Below are positions 34,001 to 41,940 of a stretch of DNA of 64,000 bases, in pieces. Within the stretch, counting starts at the first letter, position 1. Every line of letters begins with the position of its first letter. A program made the translations under genes and the position numbers. This stretch comes from Chitinophagaceae bacterium. Its GTDB lineage: Bacteria; Bacteroidota; Bacteroidia; Chitinophagales; Chitinophagaceae. The notes under the pieces were generated by a model. The model did not search any database. It was not told the DNA's origin and saw nothing but the letters and a program-made list of their open reading frames with translations. The stretch is from positions 744,001 to 808,000 of the forward strand of contig JADKHN010000006.1 in NCBI GenBank assembly GCA_016721725.1, given 5' to 3'.

Positions 34001-34798
34001 AGGGAACTCATAACTGATCAGCCGGAGACCGATGATCAGGAAAAGCAGGAAAACGACCGATTTCCATAACCGGTTGTTCACGGCGATGAAGCCGGCGCAT
34101 AAATGAACGAATAACAGGATCAGGATCATTCCGGCGATACGCAACCAGGCCGCAAGCAGGTTGTTATGGGCAATGGGATTGGCGACTTTTTTGACCAGGT
34201 AAAACAGGATGTTTCCGCTGGCCGACCTGACGGCCTCTTCGCCGGACTGAAGGGAGATGTCATAATTGCGGGCGATATCCGGCCCGGCAGTGAAGCTGTT
34301 CTCCAGGTATTCATCCGTGATCACGTATTGCCATTTGACAGGCATCAGGGCAATACAAACCGATCTCATGCCGTGGAACTTCCGCCAGGCGTAATAACCG
34401 TTTGGCAACCGGGTAAATCCCTCATTCTGTTGTGAGCGTAACAAGGTTTCTGAGGGCAGAACGGCCTGGGAATTCCAGAAAACCAGCTGATTCTGGCCGG
34501 CATCCGAGATCAGGTAGCGATAAATGAAATAGTCCTTGCCGGTCAGCATCAGCAATGATTTCTCATCGACCTGCCCTTTGTTCAGTTTGTTCAAAAAAGC
34601 GGTATCAGCCACGAGGGTATTAAAATCCCTTTCCTGCTCATGAATATGCTTTTCAATATTATTCCTGACCGCTTTCAGGGAAGAGTTGCCTGACCAGTAA
34701 TTATCGATGATGAATGAAAAGGCGATGAACAAGGCCGCGATCACCGGGAGGTAACTGTTCTTGATGATGAAATTCCGGAAAGTGGTCTTGTTTTGCAA
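31046..34798 (-). CDS. Giant multi-pass sensor histidine kinase
   Basis: 1250 residues. The first membrane helix (about 13-32) is followed by an extracytoplasmic region, a block of six to seven helices (about 210-470), a second periplasmic region (about 485-720), further helices near 735, 785 and 980, a HAMP segment (about 1000), then HisKA with the phospho-acceptor in VAHEIKNPLTPMKLSL and HATPase with NLVLNAIQAI, DNGSGIP and TSGTGLGLAMCKG. All catalytic motifs are intact. No response regulator lies nearby. The start is TTG at 34798: an in-frame TGA sits two codons upstream and no ATG precedes the first helix. It is 14 bases after mazG and third in the DUF3667-mazG-kinase run. Signal unknown. 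Confidence 0.85.
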   Translation of the reverse strand: MQNKTTFRNFIIKNSYLPVIAALFIAFSFIIDNYWSGNSSLKAVRNNIEKHIHEQERDFNTLVADTAFLNKLNKGQVDEKSLLMLTGKDYFIYRYLISDAGQNQLVFWNSQAVLPSETLLRSQQNEGFTRLPNGYYAWRKFHGMRSVCIALMPVKWQYVITDEYLENSFTAGPDIARNYDISLQSGEEAVRSASGNILFYLVKKVANPIAHNNLLAAWLRIAGMILILLFVHLCAGFIAVNNRLWKSVVFLLFLIIGLRLISYEFPFPLQFRQFELFDPAVYGSNMVLRSLGDLLINVTLFVWIVLFIRHRVQEKDFSLQIGNKTFSTLLPVVIAGLQLTVTFVAGNIIRSLVADSQISFDVINFFTLNRYSVIGFVVLCCLALGFFYLSQLFLFLVKPLLNGKLTAYYLFVAIGGLVYLTYRLNSGSAGFELIVFAWLLIYLLLLSGDFTALSPNRINSSQFIFWLFFFSLSITGVIVMENKKKEIRSLRHYAESLSTKADPFNETLLNTLITDFRPDFLGDNFDRLKSDSSNQAFKDSLINGNFSGYTNKYETRVLSFDSREEPLFNRDSSSFNELNTVLNTRGRPTGIPDLFYYDESFDRFRYISRKTITNRDDSLLGYIFILASQKKFKSDALIPELFSKGRDNSIEFSPVYAFAVYNNLQLVNSHNDYAFATRLQQSQVPNEEFSDYKKNGYIELWYKAGPQKVVIIARKDNFIIESITLFSYLFCSFLVITALFWLLDKLIRARFNRGRLKAQWQLSIRSQIHGTIILISVLSFLIIGVATILFFIGRYENNNRESLSRTIHVMEGQVRNSLADMMIFDDVVKIYDPGYREKLEQIIAKVSEIHAADINLYDLEGNLKASSLPLPYNKGIVSTKMDPVAFYHLSQLKEVQYFKKENIGKLNFVSSYIPVLDEKGNESVYLNIPYFTSQSKLKQEIANFLVTIINLNAFIFLIAGIISLFITNRITRSFSFISSKMKEINLGRLNEEINWKRNDEIGDLVKEYNKMVNKLDASAAALAKSEREGAWREMARQVAHEIKNPLTPMKLSLQYLQKAIDSNGSNVRELTASVAQTLVEQIEHLNHIAGEFSQFANIGNPRNETFDLHDTLQSVISLYGADQRLKLEWQSLEGPLFIHADKTHINRLFTNLVLNAIQAIPADRSPHVLVSESREDGFVQIMVKDNGSGIPEPMQDRIFTPNFTTKTSGTGLGLAMCKGIVEQARGRIWFATVAAEGTAFYVSLPEVDRH

Positions 34799-34812
34799 CG
34801 ATCAATGGGTGT

Positions 34813-35580
34813 TTATCCTTTTTTGATGGCATTCCAGATGGCATCCATTTCAGCCAGGGAAAGATCGTGGAGCTGCCGTCCTTCTTTTTTCGCCTGATCT
34901 TCCATCCGCGTAAACCGGTCAATGAATTTCTTATTGGTCCGTTCCAGGGCGTTCTCCGCATCCAGCTGCAAAAACCGGGCAAAATTCACCAGGGAGAAGA
35001 AAACATCACCCAGTTCATCCTCGATTCTTTCATTATCCCCGCTGGAAATGGCTTCAAAGAGTTCCCGTTTCTCCTCTTCCACTTTTTCCCAAACCTGCTC
35101 CTTGTTATCCCATTCAAAGCCCACTTGCTTCGCCTTCTCCTGCAGCCGCATGGCCTTGACCATGGAAGGCAAAGCGCGGGGTACGCCGCTCAGGACAGAA
35201 TCCTTGCCTTCTTTCAGTTTCAGTTTTTCCCAGTTTCGCTTCACTTCTTCCTCATCTTTAACGGTCACATCCCCATAAATATGCGGATGCCGGGCGATGA
35301 GTTTTTCGCAAACGCCATTGATCGCCTCTTCCAGGGTGAACTGCTCCTGTTCCGCTCCGATCTTTGCATAGAAGACCAGGTGGAGCATCAGGTCGCCCAG
35401 TTCTTCTTTAATGCCCTTCCAATCCGTTTCTGTGATGGCATCGGCCAGTTCATAGGTTTCCTCGATGGTCAGCTGACGGAGGCTATGGATGGTCTGCTTT
35501 TTGTCCCAGGGGCATTTCTCACGGAGGTCGTCCATGATATTGACCAACCGGTTGAACGCATCAGAGTGAGGTGTTTCCAT
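34813..35580 (-). CDS. mazG: Nucleoside triphosphate pyrophosphohydrolase MazG
   Basis: MazG hydrolyses NTPs to NMP and pyrophosphate and removes aberrant nucleotides. The 255-residue protein has two MazG repeats. The first has CPWDKKQTIHSLRQLTIEETYELADAI, with the EExxE metal motif, and EELGDLMLHLVFYAKI. The second, about 165-235, has KVEEEKRELFEAI and EDELGDVFFSLVNFARFL. Length and motifs match the E. coli form. It starts nine bases after the DUF3667 gene and ends 14 before the kinase. Confidence 0.95.
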   Translation of the reverse strand: METPHSDAFNRLVNIMDDLREKCPWDKKQTIHSLRQLTIEETYELADAITETDWKGIKEELGDLMLHLVFYAKIGAEQEQFTLEEAINGVCEKLIARHPHIYGDVTVKDEEEVKRNWEKLKLKEGKDSVLSGVPRALPSMVKAMRLQEKAKQVGFEWDNKEQVWEKVEEEKRELFEAISSGDNERIEDELGDVFFSLVNFARFLQLDAENALERTNKKFIDRFTRMEDQAKKEGRQLHDLSLAEMDAIWNAIKKG

Positions 35581-35589
35581 AAGGATCTC

Positions 35590-36648
35590 TTAAATATTGA
35601 ATAATGAAAGGAAAACAAAGGCAATGAAAAGGAGGGCCAGCGTGATCAGGAACAGGATATTCAGCAGGAAGAACTTCATCAAGGTCTTACCCCAACCCTG
35701 CCGGTAGAACTTGTACATCGAGACATACTGGTACACGAAAAGGCCGAGGTAGATAAAACTCATCAGTGTCCCTAAGAATCCCCAGTGCAATTGATCATTG
35801 ATCTTATTGATGCTGAAGAAGAACAGCAGGGACAGGAAACTGAAAATATACAGGTGGATGGCGTAGATCGCGTGGTTGACATAATAGTATTCCTTTCTGC
35901 GGCGATAAAGCAGTTTGAGCCATAATGCCAGCAACGGGAGAGAGATGAACAGCATTTGCGGCAGACTGTGCAGGATGGAGGAGCGGAACGCTTTCTGGAC
36001 TTCCTTACTGTTATAATGGTATTTGTTGTTGATGTTGATCACTTTGCGGATCAGTTGCTGTTGGATCCAGTTGTCCTTTACCGTTCCGGAAGACAAGGCC
36101 GAATCGTAAGCGGCCAGGGTCTTGTAGAACCTCCCTGAGACCCGGATACCGGTATTGGACATGACGCTGTCAAAATACCGGGCGAAGCCCTCACGGGTCA
36201 TGGACAAAGCGGGTTTGCCGTCTTCCTGGTTGATCTGTCGGGTGAATTCGGCAAACCGGGTGGAGTCCATCGATGAGATCTGTTCGAGGGTCTTCCCGTT
36301 GATGGTGGTGCCGCTGGGTATGCTGTTTTCGAGTTTGAATACGGAAAAAAAGATCAAAAAGAAAAATGCGGAAGTGAACACATACAGCCTTACCGGGTTC
36401 ACATAGCTTGCCCTGCGGCCGATCATATACTCAGTTGAAAGGAAGCCGGGTCTTACGATCAGGTACCTGATCGTGCTGAAGAACTTTCCGTCGAAATGCG
36501 TGATATCCTGGAAAAAATGGGTGACCAGGTGCCAGACCGACTCCTTTGGTTCTATGTTCTCCTGGCCGCAAACATGACAATATTTACCCATCACTTCCGC
36601 CTGGCAATTCAGGCAATTCTTTTCTTTCCTTTCTTTTAGGCGGCTCAA
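35590..36648 (-). CDS. DUF3667 membrane protein with N-terminal zinc ribbon
   Basis: 352 residues. A CLNCQ...CHVCG zinc ribbon lies at about 12-30. It is followed by the DUF3667 signature VTHFFQDITHFDGKFFSTIRYLIVRPGFLSTEYMIGRRASYVNPVRLYVF, then four to five membrane helices. The family is frequent in Bacteroidota and has no known function. The start appears to be TTG at 36648: the zinc ribbon begins 12 residues later and no in-frame ATG precedes it before residue 20. First gene of the run with mazG and the sensor kinase. Confidence 0.82.
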   Translation of the reverse strand: MSRLKERKEKNCLNCQAEVMGKYCHVCGQENIEPKESVWHLVTHFFQDITHFDGKFFSTIRYLIVRPGFLSTEYMIGRRASYVNPVRLYVFTSAFFFLIFFSVFKLENSIPSGTTINGKTLEQISSMDSTRFAEFTRQINQEDGKPALSMTREGFARYFDSVMSNTGIRVSGRFYKTLAAYDSALSSGTVKDNWIQQQLIRKVININNKYHYNSKEVQKAFRSSILHSLPQMLFISLPLLALWLKLLYRRRKEYYYVNHAIYAIHLYIFSFLSLLFFFSINKINDQLHWGFLGTLMSFIYLGLFVYQYVSMYKFYRQGWGKTLMKFFLLNILFLITLALLFIAFVFLSLFNI

Positions 36649-36727
36649 TGGAATAAGTTTTGTTAAAAATAATAAAGTTTACGGGGTTGTGTAATTATGG
36701 CATAATTTACGTTAATAAAAGATAGCA

Positions 36728-36735
36728 TAATTTTG
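36728..36735 (+). promoter_or_regulatory. Putative -7 box three bases before the ATG
   Basis: TAATTTTG fits TAnnTTTG. Only AGT separates it from ATG 36739, so the transcript would be leaderless or nearly so if this box is used. Confidence 0.45.
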
Positions 36736-36738
36736 AGT

Positions 36739-37584
36739 ATGAAAAATCAGCTGATGATCAAGTCTGTATTACCGGTTGTCGGGCTCTTGTCCCTGTCCAC
36801 GGCTGCCAGGGCCCAGTTCTATTATAAGGACCTGGTGAGTAATAAGCAGCTGATGGAAGAAATGGCCCGGCTGAAAGATCAACAGATCAGGACGGTCAGC
36901 ATCAAAAGCTTTGAGGATGACGGCAGTCCCAGTGAGGGGTTCTTCTGCGAGAAAAGGATCAACCGGAATTATAGCACGGTGGAAATGCTCAGCAAGTCGA
37001 ATGTGAACGCGCCCTCTGTTTTCACTTCATCTTTCGATAAGAAGGGCCTGTTACTGGAGACCATCGACAGTTCCGAGATCTCGACAAACCGGACGAATTA
37101 TGCCTATGATGACCAGGGACGTATCCGCAGCATCCGTTCGGTGATCCGTTCCAGCGATGATGACTTCAACAACGAGATCAGCGAGGAACATCTTTACCAG
37201 TATAATGAAAAAGGCATCCCGGTGAAGATGCTCCGGATCAAGAACAATTCGGATACCGCGGTGATCCTTTTTTCAACGGATGAGAAAAACAATGTCTCCA
37301 TAGAAAAGAACGGCAAGACCGGGGAAACCTATTATTATTATTACGATACCCGAAACCGGTTGACCGACGTGGTGAAACAAAACGCTTTCACCCTCAAGAT
37401 GCTGCCGGATTATGTCTTTGAATACAATATTACCGGCCAGATCGTACAGATGACAACGACGGAAGAAGGCGGTAGTTATTATTATATCTGGAAATACACC
37501 TACGATAACGGACTCCGGATCCGGGAAAAATGTTTCTCCAAGGAGAAAAGGCTGATGGGGACCATCGAATATGAATACAAATGA
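36739..37584 (+). CDS. Exported protein with YD-like repeats, unknown function
   Basis: 281 residues. The signal peptide ends near TAARAQ. The mature protein has several short repeats of the YD/RHS kind: SFDKKGLLLETI, NYAYDDQGRIRSIRS, HLYQYNEKGIPVKML, YYYDTRNRLTDVV, EYNITGQIVQM and YTYDNGLRIRE. Such repeats form beta-rich, often surface-exposed chains. There is no toxin domain, no polymorphic C-terminus and no T9SS domain, so a toxin role is not supported. It is a single-gene unit between a divergent DUF3667 gene and a shared terminator with the OmpA gene. Confidence 0.65.
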   Translation: MKNQLMIKSVLPVVGLLSLSTAARAQFYYKDLVSNKQLMEEMARLKDQQIRTVSIKSFEDDGSPSEGFFCEKRINRNYSTVEMLSKSNVNAPSVFTSSFDKKGLLLETIDSSEISTNRTNYAYDDQGRIRSIRSVIRSSDDDFNNEISEEHLYQYNEKGIPVKMLRIKNNSDTAVILFSTDEKNNVSIEKNGKTGETYYYYYDTRNRLTDVVKQNAFTLKMLPDYVFEYNITGQIVQMTTTEEGGSYYYIWKYTYDNGLRIREKCFSKEKRLMGTIEYEYK

Positions 37585-37602
37585 TCAAATTAGTCAATCA
37601 AT

Positions 37603-37635
37603 AAAAAAACCTCCGTCTTGCAACGGAGGTTTTTT
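37603..37635. terminator. Bidirectional terminator between convergent genes
   Basis: A-run, ACCTCCGT, loop, ACGGAGGT, T-run: works for the plus-strand gene and for the convergent OmpA-family gene. Confidence 0.9.
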
Positions 37636-37652
37636 ATTTCAGGATGATCTGT

Positions 37653-38987
37653 TTATCTGTTGTAAGTTCTGACACTCATCTCAACCCTGCGGTTCAATGC
37701 ACGTCCTTTGACGGTCTTATTGTCGGCGATTGGTTTGTCCTGGCCGTAACCGGTTGCCGTAAGCCTGTCCTCACCAACTCCTTTACTCACCAGGTAGGTC
37801 TTCACGGAAGCCGCCCTGTTCTCAGACAGGATCTGGTTCTTGTCGGGTTTACCGGTATTGTCGGTATGACCGTCGATATTGGCGAAATAGGTCGGATTAT
37901 CGGTCATGATCTTGGCCACTTCGTTCAACGGCTTGTATGATTTGGTCAGCAATTTAGCGCTGCCGGTAGAGAAGAACACATTCTTGAACGCGGCTTCGAT
38001 CTTCTTGATGATCTCGTCAGGAACGATCGGGCAACCGAAGTTGGATGCAGGACCGGGTTCGTTGATACACTTATCTTCCTCGTCATTCACACCATCCTTA
38101 TCGGTATCCGGGATCGGGCAACCCTGGTAGCGGGCGAGGCCTGGAACAGTTGGACATTTATCCAGTTCGTCGTTGATCCCATCCTTATCGGTATCCGGGA
38201 TCGGGCAACCCTGGTAACGGGCAAGACCCGGAACATCAGGACATTTATCATCGATATCTGCGATGCCGTCTCCATCCCTGTCGGGACAACCTTTCAAATT
38301 AACCAGTCCTTTATCATCCGGGCACCTGTCGGTTGAATCCGGAACTCCGTCGTTATCCCGGTCGTAATTGACGGGCGGCGGAGGGATGACCACCGGTGCA
38401 ACCACTTTCTTTTTACAAAGTGGAGCAGCGATACCGATGCTGTGATAAAAATGATAGGCGACCTGATCCGTTACCGGCATCCGGTACTGGGAATTCATGA
38501 GGACATAGGCCTTATCAAATACATTGATCTGCAATCCAACACCAACGGGGATGAATGCGCCATAATAATTCCTGTACTTGGACCCACCGATACCGGCGGT
38601 CAGGTAAGGATTGAACCAATATTTGTCAGTGAATAATTTCAGGTTTGCAGTTGCCGTGGCTTCCAGTAAGAGGCTGGTATTGTAGTTGCTGGCCACTCCG
38701 GGAACGGGGTAATTTAGAAAAGAACCGGAGATCTCTCCGTTAAAATCAACATGTTGACCCAGGCCCTGCATATAGCTGATACCCAAACCGGCGAACATGT
38801 TCTGTGTTTTATGCCATTCCTTGGTTCTCAGAACAGATGCCAGGCCGTTTGCACGGAGGTTGGTTGCTGTCCTAAAATCATTGAGAACGAAGTGAATACC
38901 CAATGACGGGCGCTTTTTGTAGTCATTTTGTCCGTAACTGTCAGATAACAAGCCAAGGACCAAAAATGATAATAGGAGTTTCTTCAT
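37653..38987 (-). CDS. OmpA-family outer-membrane protein with TSP3 calcium repeats
   Basis: 444 residues from ATG 38987 (MKKLLLSFLVLGLLSDSYGQ is a clean signal peptide). About 20-200 is a membrane beta-barrel. Residues about 205-320 are thrombospondin type-3 repeats with DxDxDGxxD calcium motifs (DRDNDGVPDSTDRCPDD, DTDKDGINDELDKCP, DTDKDGVNDEEDKC). The C-terminus (about 335-440) is an OmpA peptidoglycan-binding domain: FFSTGSAKLLTKSYKPL, IDGHTDNTG, LSENRAASVKTYL, RALNRRVEM. It links outer membrane to cell wall. Two TSP3 units are nearly identical in DNA (38092-38135 and 38179-38222). Confidence 0.93.
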   Translation of the reverse strand: MKKLLLSFLVLGLLSDSYGQNDYKKRPSLGIHFVLNDFRTATNLRANGLASVLRTKEWHKTQNMFAGLGISYMQGLGQHVDFNGEISGSFLNYPVPGVASNYNTSLLLEATATANLKLFTDKYWFNPYLTAGIGGSKYRNYYGAFIPVGVGLQINVFDKAYVLMNSQYRMPVTDQVAYHFYHSIGIAAPLCKKKVVAPVVIPPPPVNYDRDNDGVPDSTDRCPDDKGLVNLKGCPDRDGDGIADIDDKCPDVPGLARYQGCPIPDTDKDGINDELDKCPTVPGLARYQGCPIPDTDKDGVNDEEDKCINEPGPASNFGCPIVPDEIIKKIEAAFKNVFFSTGSAKLLTKSYKPLNEVAKIMTDNPTYFANIDGHTDNTGKPDKNQILSENRAASVKTYLVSKGVGEDRLTATGYGQDKPIADNKTVKGRALNRRVEMSVRTYNR

Positions 38988-39120
38988 AAAAGTTAGTTTT
39001 CTAAATCGCAACAAAAATAGTCGCTTAGTTCCAAAACATAAAATAATTTACCCACATAATTCAAACTATTATACATAGGCGATTGACCACCAAATTACTT
39101 GATTTCCCGCTATTTGGGAA

Positions 39121-39555
39121 CTATTCAGGCGGTTTTCTGCCGATTACCTCCACTTTGACCCTGGTAAGGCCCCTGCTGATATAACCCAGTTTTTCTGCTG
39201 CCACCCGGGAAAGGTCTACAACCCTTCTGACTTTGGGGTGGATCCGGTCATTTGTTTTAACGATGACAGACCGTCCATTTCTCAGGTTGGTCACTTTGAC
39301 CCAGGTCCCCAGAGGCAATACATTACAGGCACAGGTCATTTTTTTCTGGCTGAATATCTCCCCGCTGGCCGTTTTCCTGCCATTGAATTTATTGGAATAA
39401 TAACTGGCCAGGCCATAAAATACCCTCCTGGACTTTTCGGTCGGATCCTTCCTGACCACTGGTTCATCCTGGGCGCTCACCTGGATCGGAGTAAGGAATA
39501 AAAAGGAACAAACCGTAAGAAAAACGAACCTTCTGACCGTTTCAGGTATTGTCAT
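39121..39555 (-). CDS. RlpA-family septal ring protein (double-psi beta-barrel)
   Basis: 144 residues from ATG 39555. The signal peptide ends near IQVSAQ; an upstream ATG at 39576 would add seven residues. The RlpA-like double-psi beta-barrel is clear: GLASYYSNKFNGRKTASGE, then CNVLPLGTWVKVTNLRNGRSVIVKTNDRI, then DLSRVAAEKLGYISRGLTRVKVEVI. RlpA proteins cleave or bind peptidoglycan strands lacking stem peptides at the septum. No SPOR domain is present. It is followed on the same strand by the OmpA gene and preceded, 42 bases away, by an L,D-transpeptidase gene, so this is a cell-wall neighbourhood. Confidence 0.88.
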   Translation of the reverse strand: MTIPETVRRFVFLTVCSFLFLTPIQVSAQDEPVVRKDPTEKSRRVFYGLASYYSNKFNGRKTASGEIFSQKKMTCACNVLPLGTWVKVTNLRNGRSVIVKTNDRIHPKVRRVVDLSRVAAEKLGYISRGLTRVKVEVIGRKPPE

Positions 39556-39597
39556 TATTGAAACTGGATTAATCAATGAAGAACAGAAAACGCCTGG

Positions 39598-41337
39598 TTA
39601 TTTAGTGGCAAAAAACTTGTCCCGCAACACTTTGTCCTCGCCATAAATATCGTCATAAAAAACGATTTTGCCCTCCTTTCCCTCACAGGTGAAGTAGCGG
39701 ATAAAGAGCGGTAGTTTTTTCCTGACCTCGATCCGGTGCCTGGATTTTTGTGCGATCCAGCTTCTGATCGAGTCGGTATTATACCTCATGGAATCGCGAA
39801 CCGTACGACTGGCACTGTCATTCCTTGCTATATAGAAGGCCAGTTTCTCCCATTCCTGCACCCGTACGCAACCATGGCTGAGCGCCCTCGCAGCCCGTTT
39901 GAACAGGTAACGCTGGTTGGTATCGTGCAGGTAGACCGCGAACGGATTGCTGAAATTGAATTTCATCACACCAAGGGCATTATTGTCCCCGCTGTTCTGC
40001 ATGACCTTGAATGGGATCCCCCTGGAGTATTTGCTCCAGTTCACGGCGGCCGGATCCACGTCCTCCCCTTTTCCATTGACCAGTTTCAGTCCGATCCTGG
40101 ACAGGTAATTAGGATTGTTCTTGAGTTTGGGGAGATAGGATTTGGCGATGATACTGGTGGGGACCGTCCAGGTGGGATAGGTGATCATATCCGATATCTC
40201 GCTGTTGAGAAGGGGTGTCCGGGTTTCGGGCTTTCCGCAAATGACCTTCGATTCGAGCACCAGGGTATCGGCGTCGATCACCCGCAGATAGAAACCGGGT
40301 AAATTCACCCAGATGTACTTTTCAGGCATCTTGAGCGGCATTTGCTTATAGCGGTCCAGCGTGATGGCGATCCGTTTGAACCGTTCATCATCACTGGTAT
40401 TCAGGGTTCTGATCAAAACCGGGCCAATCAGTCCGTCGGCGGTCAACCCCTTCTGCTTCTGATATTTCAGGATCGCATTCTTCAATTGTACCGTATCGGG
40501 CAGACGGTCAGATTGTTCGATACAATGGCTTTCAGCCAATCTCTTTTGCAAAGTTTTGATGAAGAATACCGAATCTCTTTTATCGCTTTTCCGGTAAGGG
40601 AAATTGATATAGGTATAGGTCCTTCTGTCCATACTGTCCAGGAATCCTTTTATTCCATTGATCAGCGCCCAGTAACCTTTGTGCCTTGGCTGGATGCTGA
40701 TCAAAAGCTCCGTTAACTTTCCGTTTTCGAACAGGTTTTTCAATACCCCCGAGTAAAACTGTTCTTCAAGGACGGTATCTTTGCCGAGGGTCAGGCTATC
40801 GGGTTGTAACCTGCCCAGTTTAAGGTCCCTGGCCATGCGCAAGAACCCGTCCGTTAGCATCAGGTCGGCCTTGGACCAAAGCACGGCATCCATTTTCCGT
40901 GTTGAATCCGCGTTGAACTTCCTGCGGATAGAGTTGAGGTTTTCAAAATGATAATCCTTGGGAAACAAACCATACCGTTCAGCCTTTTCAATGAACTGGA
41001 AAAGACTATCCGCCAGGGGCAACCAGTTTTCCTCGTGACTCCAGGCCGGTCCGAAACCGGTATTGCTGTAATACTTATCCAATGGATCGGTCATATTCAG
41101 CCGGATCGAATCGTCCACCTGACCCTCGCCATTCCTGGCGTATTCAATCGCGGATTTGATATACTTGCTGATCTGGCGATCCATTTGCTTAGGATCTTTC
41201 ACGATCTTTTGGTCGCCTGGCGGATGGTTGCCGTTGCAGGCGGTAAATAATATAATGGAGATCAAACAGAGGAAACAGGCTGAGGTCAATGTCGAAAACC
41301 GATTGAAAGAAATGTAAATGCCGTAACTTGAAGACAT
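39598..41337 (-). CDS. L,D-transpeptidase (YcbB-like) lipoprotein
   Basis: 579 residues. The N-terminus has a hydrophobic segment ending LFTAC, a lipobox, so the protein is probably anchored by lipid; the start itself is not certain. The order is a scaffold domain (about 60-260), a peptidoglycan-binding-like segment (ILKYQKQKGLTADGLIGPVL, about 290-310), then the YkuD catalytic domain (about 335-520) with the nucleophile motif SHGCVRVQEWEKLA. YcbB-type enzymes form 3-3 cross-links in peptidoglycan and can bypass beta-lactam-sensitive enzymes. The catalytic Cys and His are present. Confidence 0.9.
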   Translation of the reverse strand: MSSSYGIYISFNRFSTLTSACFLCLISIILFTACNGNHPPGDQKIVKDPKQMDRQISKYIKSAIEYARNGEGQVDDSIRLNMTDPLDKYYSNTGFGPAWSHEENWLPLADSLFQFIEKAERYGLFPKDYHFENLNSIRRKFNADSTRKMDAVLWSKADLMLTDGFLRMARDLKLGRLQPDSLTLGKDTVLEEQFYSGVLKNLFENGKLTELLISIQPRHKGYWALINGIKGFLDSMDRRTYTYINFPYRKSDKRDSVFFIKTLQKRLAESHCIEQSDRLPDTVQLKNAILKYQKQKGLTADGLIGPVLIRTLNTSDDERFKRIAITLDRYKQMPLKMPEKYIWVNLPGFYLRVIDADTLVLESKVICGKPETRTPLLNSEISDMITYPTWTVPTSIIAKSYLPKLKNNPNYLSRIGLKLVNGKGEDVDPAAVNWSKYSRGIPFKVMQNSGDNNALGVMKFNFSNPFAVYLHDTNQRYLFKRAARALSHGCVRVQEWEKLAFYIARNDSASRTVRDSMRYNTDSIRSWIAQKSRHRIEVRKKLPLFIRYFTCEGKEGKIVFYDDIYGEDKVLRDKFFATK

Positions 41338-41478
41338 AATTCCCAGCGGGTTTAAATGGCGGATTTATATGAACAAGATAATACTTCGGTTTCAATTGCC
41401 GGTAGTCTTTCAGGCTGTTTTTTTACCAATCCCCCTGCCGGTTCAACCGGGTAAACCCAAAAAGCCAAAATCAATCAT

Positions 41479-41931
41479 ATGCTCAAAGAAACCTTACCCG
41501 AACTTTTTGAAAGGGACCTGCAAAAACTGTTAACGGAACTGAACTTATACCGCGACGAGGCCAATCTCTGGCAGCTAAGGCCCGGGATCGCAAACAGTGC
41601 CGGCAATCTTTGTCTCCATGTCCTGGGGAACCTTAACCATTTCATCGGCGCGGCATTGGGGCATACCGGTTATATCAGGTACCGGGAAGATGAGTTCAGC
41701 CTGAAGAATATCCCCCGGCAAGACCTCGTCATCAATATAGGCAATTGCCTGTTGATCGTCAGGACTACGCTCGAAAAACTCAGTGCCGAAGACCTGGAAA
41801 AAGATTTTCCCCTGGAGAAAAACGGAAGGATCGTCCCTACCGGGCACATGCTCATACACCTGCTCGCCCACCTGAGCTATCACCTGGGGCAGATCAATTA
41901 TCACCGTCGTTTAGTGGAAAATGATCATTGA
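41479..41931 (+). CDS. DinB-like (DUF1572) metal-binding protein
   Basis: 150 residues forming the four-helix DinB/YfiT fold. Visible histidines in the metal-site pattern are GNLNHFIGAALGH near 50-65 and HLLAHLSYHLGQINYHRR near 125-145. DinB-like proteins include metal-dependent thiol S-transferases that use bacillithiol or mycothiol. The presence of bshC in this window makes a bacillithiol link possible but not shown. It converges with the hydroxylase gene with nine bases between and no terminator hairpin. Confidence 0.82.
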   Translation: MLKETLPELFERDLQKLLTELNLYRDEANLWQLRPGIANSAGNLCLHVLGNLNHFIGAALGHTGYIRYREDEFSLKNIPRQDLVINIGNCLLIVRTTLEKLSAEDLEKDFPLEKNGRIVPTGHMLIHLLAHLSYHLGQINYHRRLVENDH

Positions 41932-41940
41932 GCCTGATGC

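Noticed and set aside
36739..37584. RHS/YD-repeat toxin
   Set aside because: The repeats are few and degenerate, the protein is short, and there is no toxin domain or immunity gene next to it.
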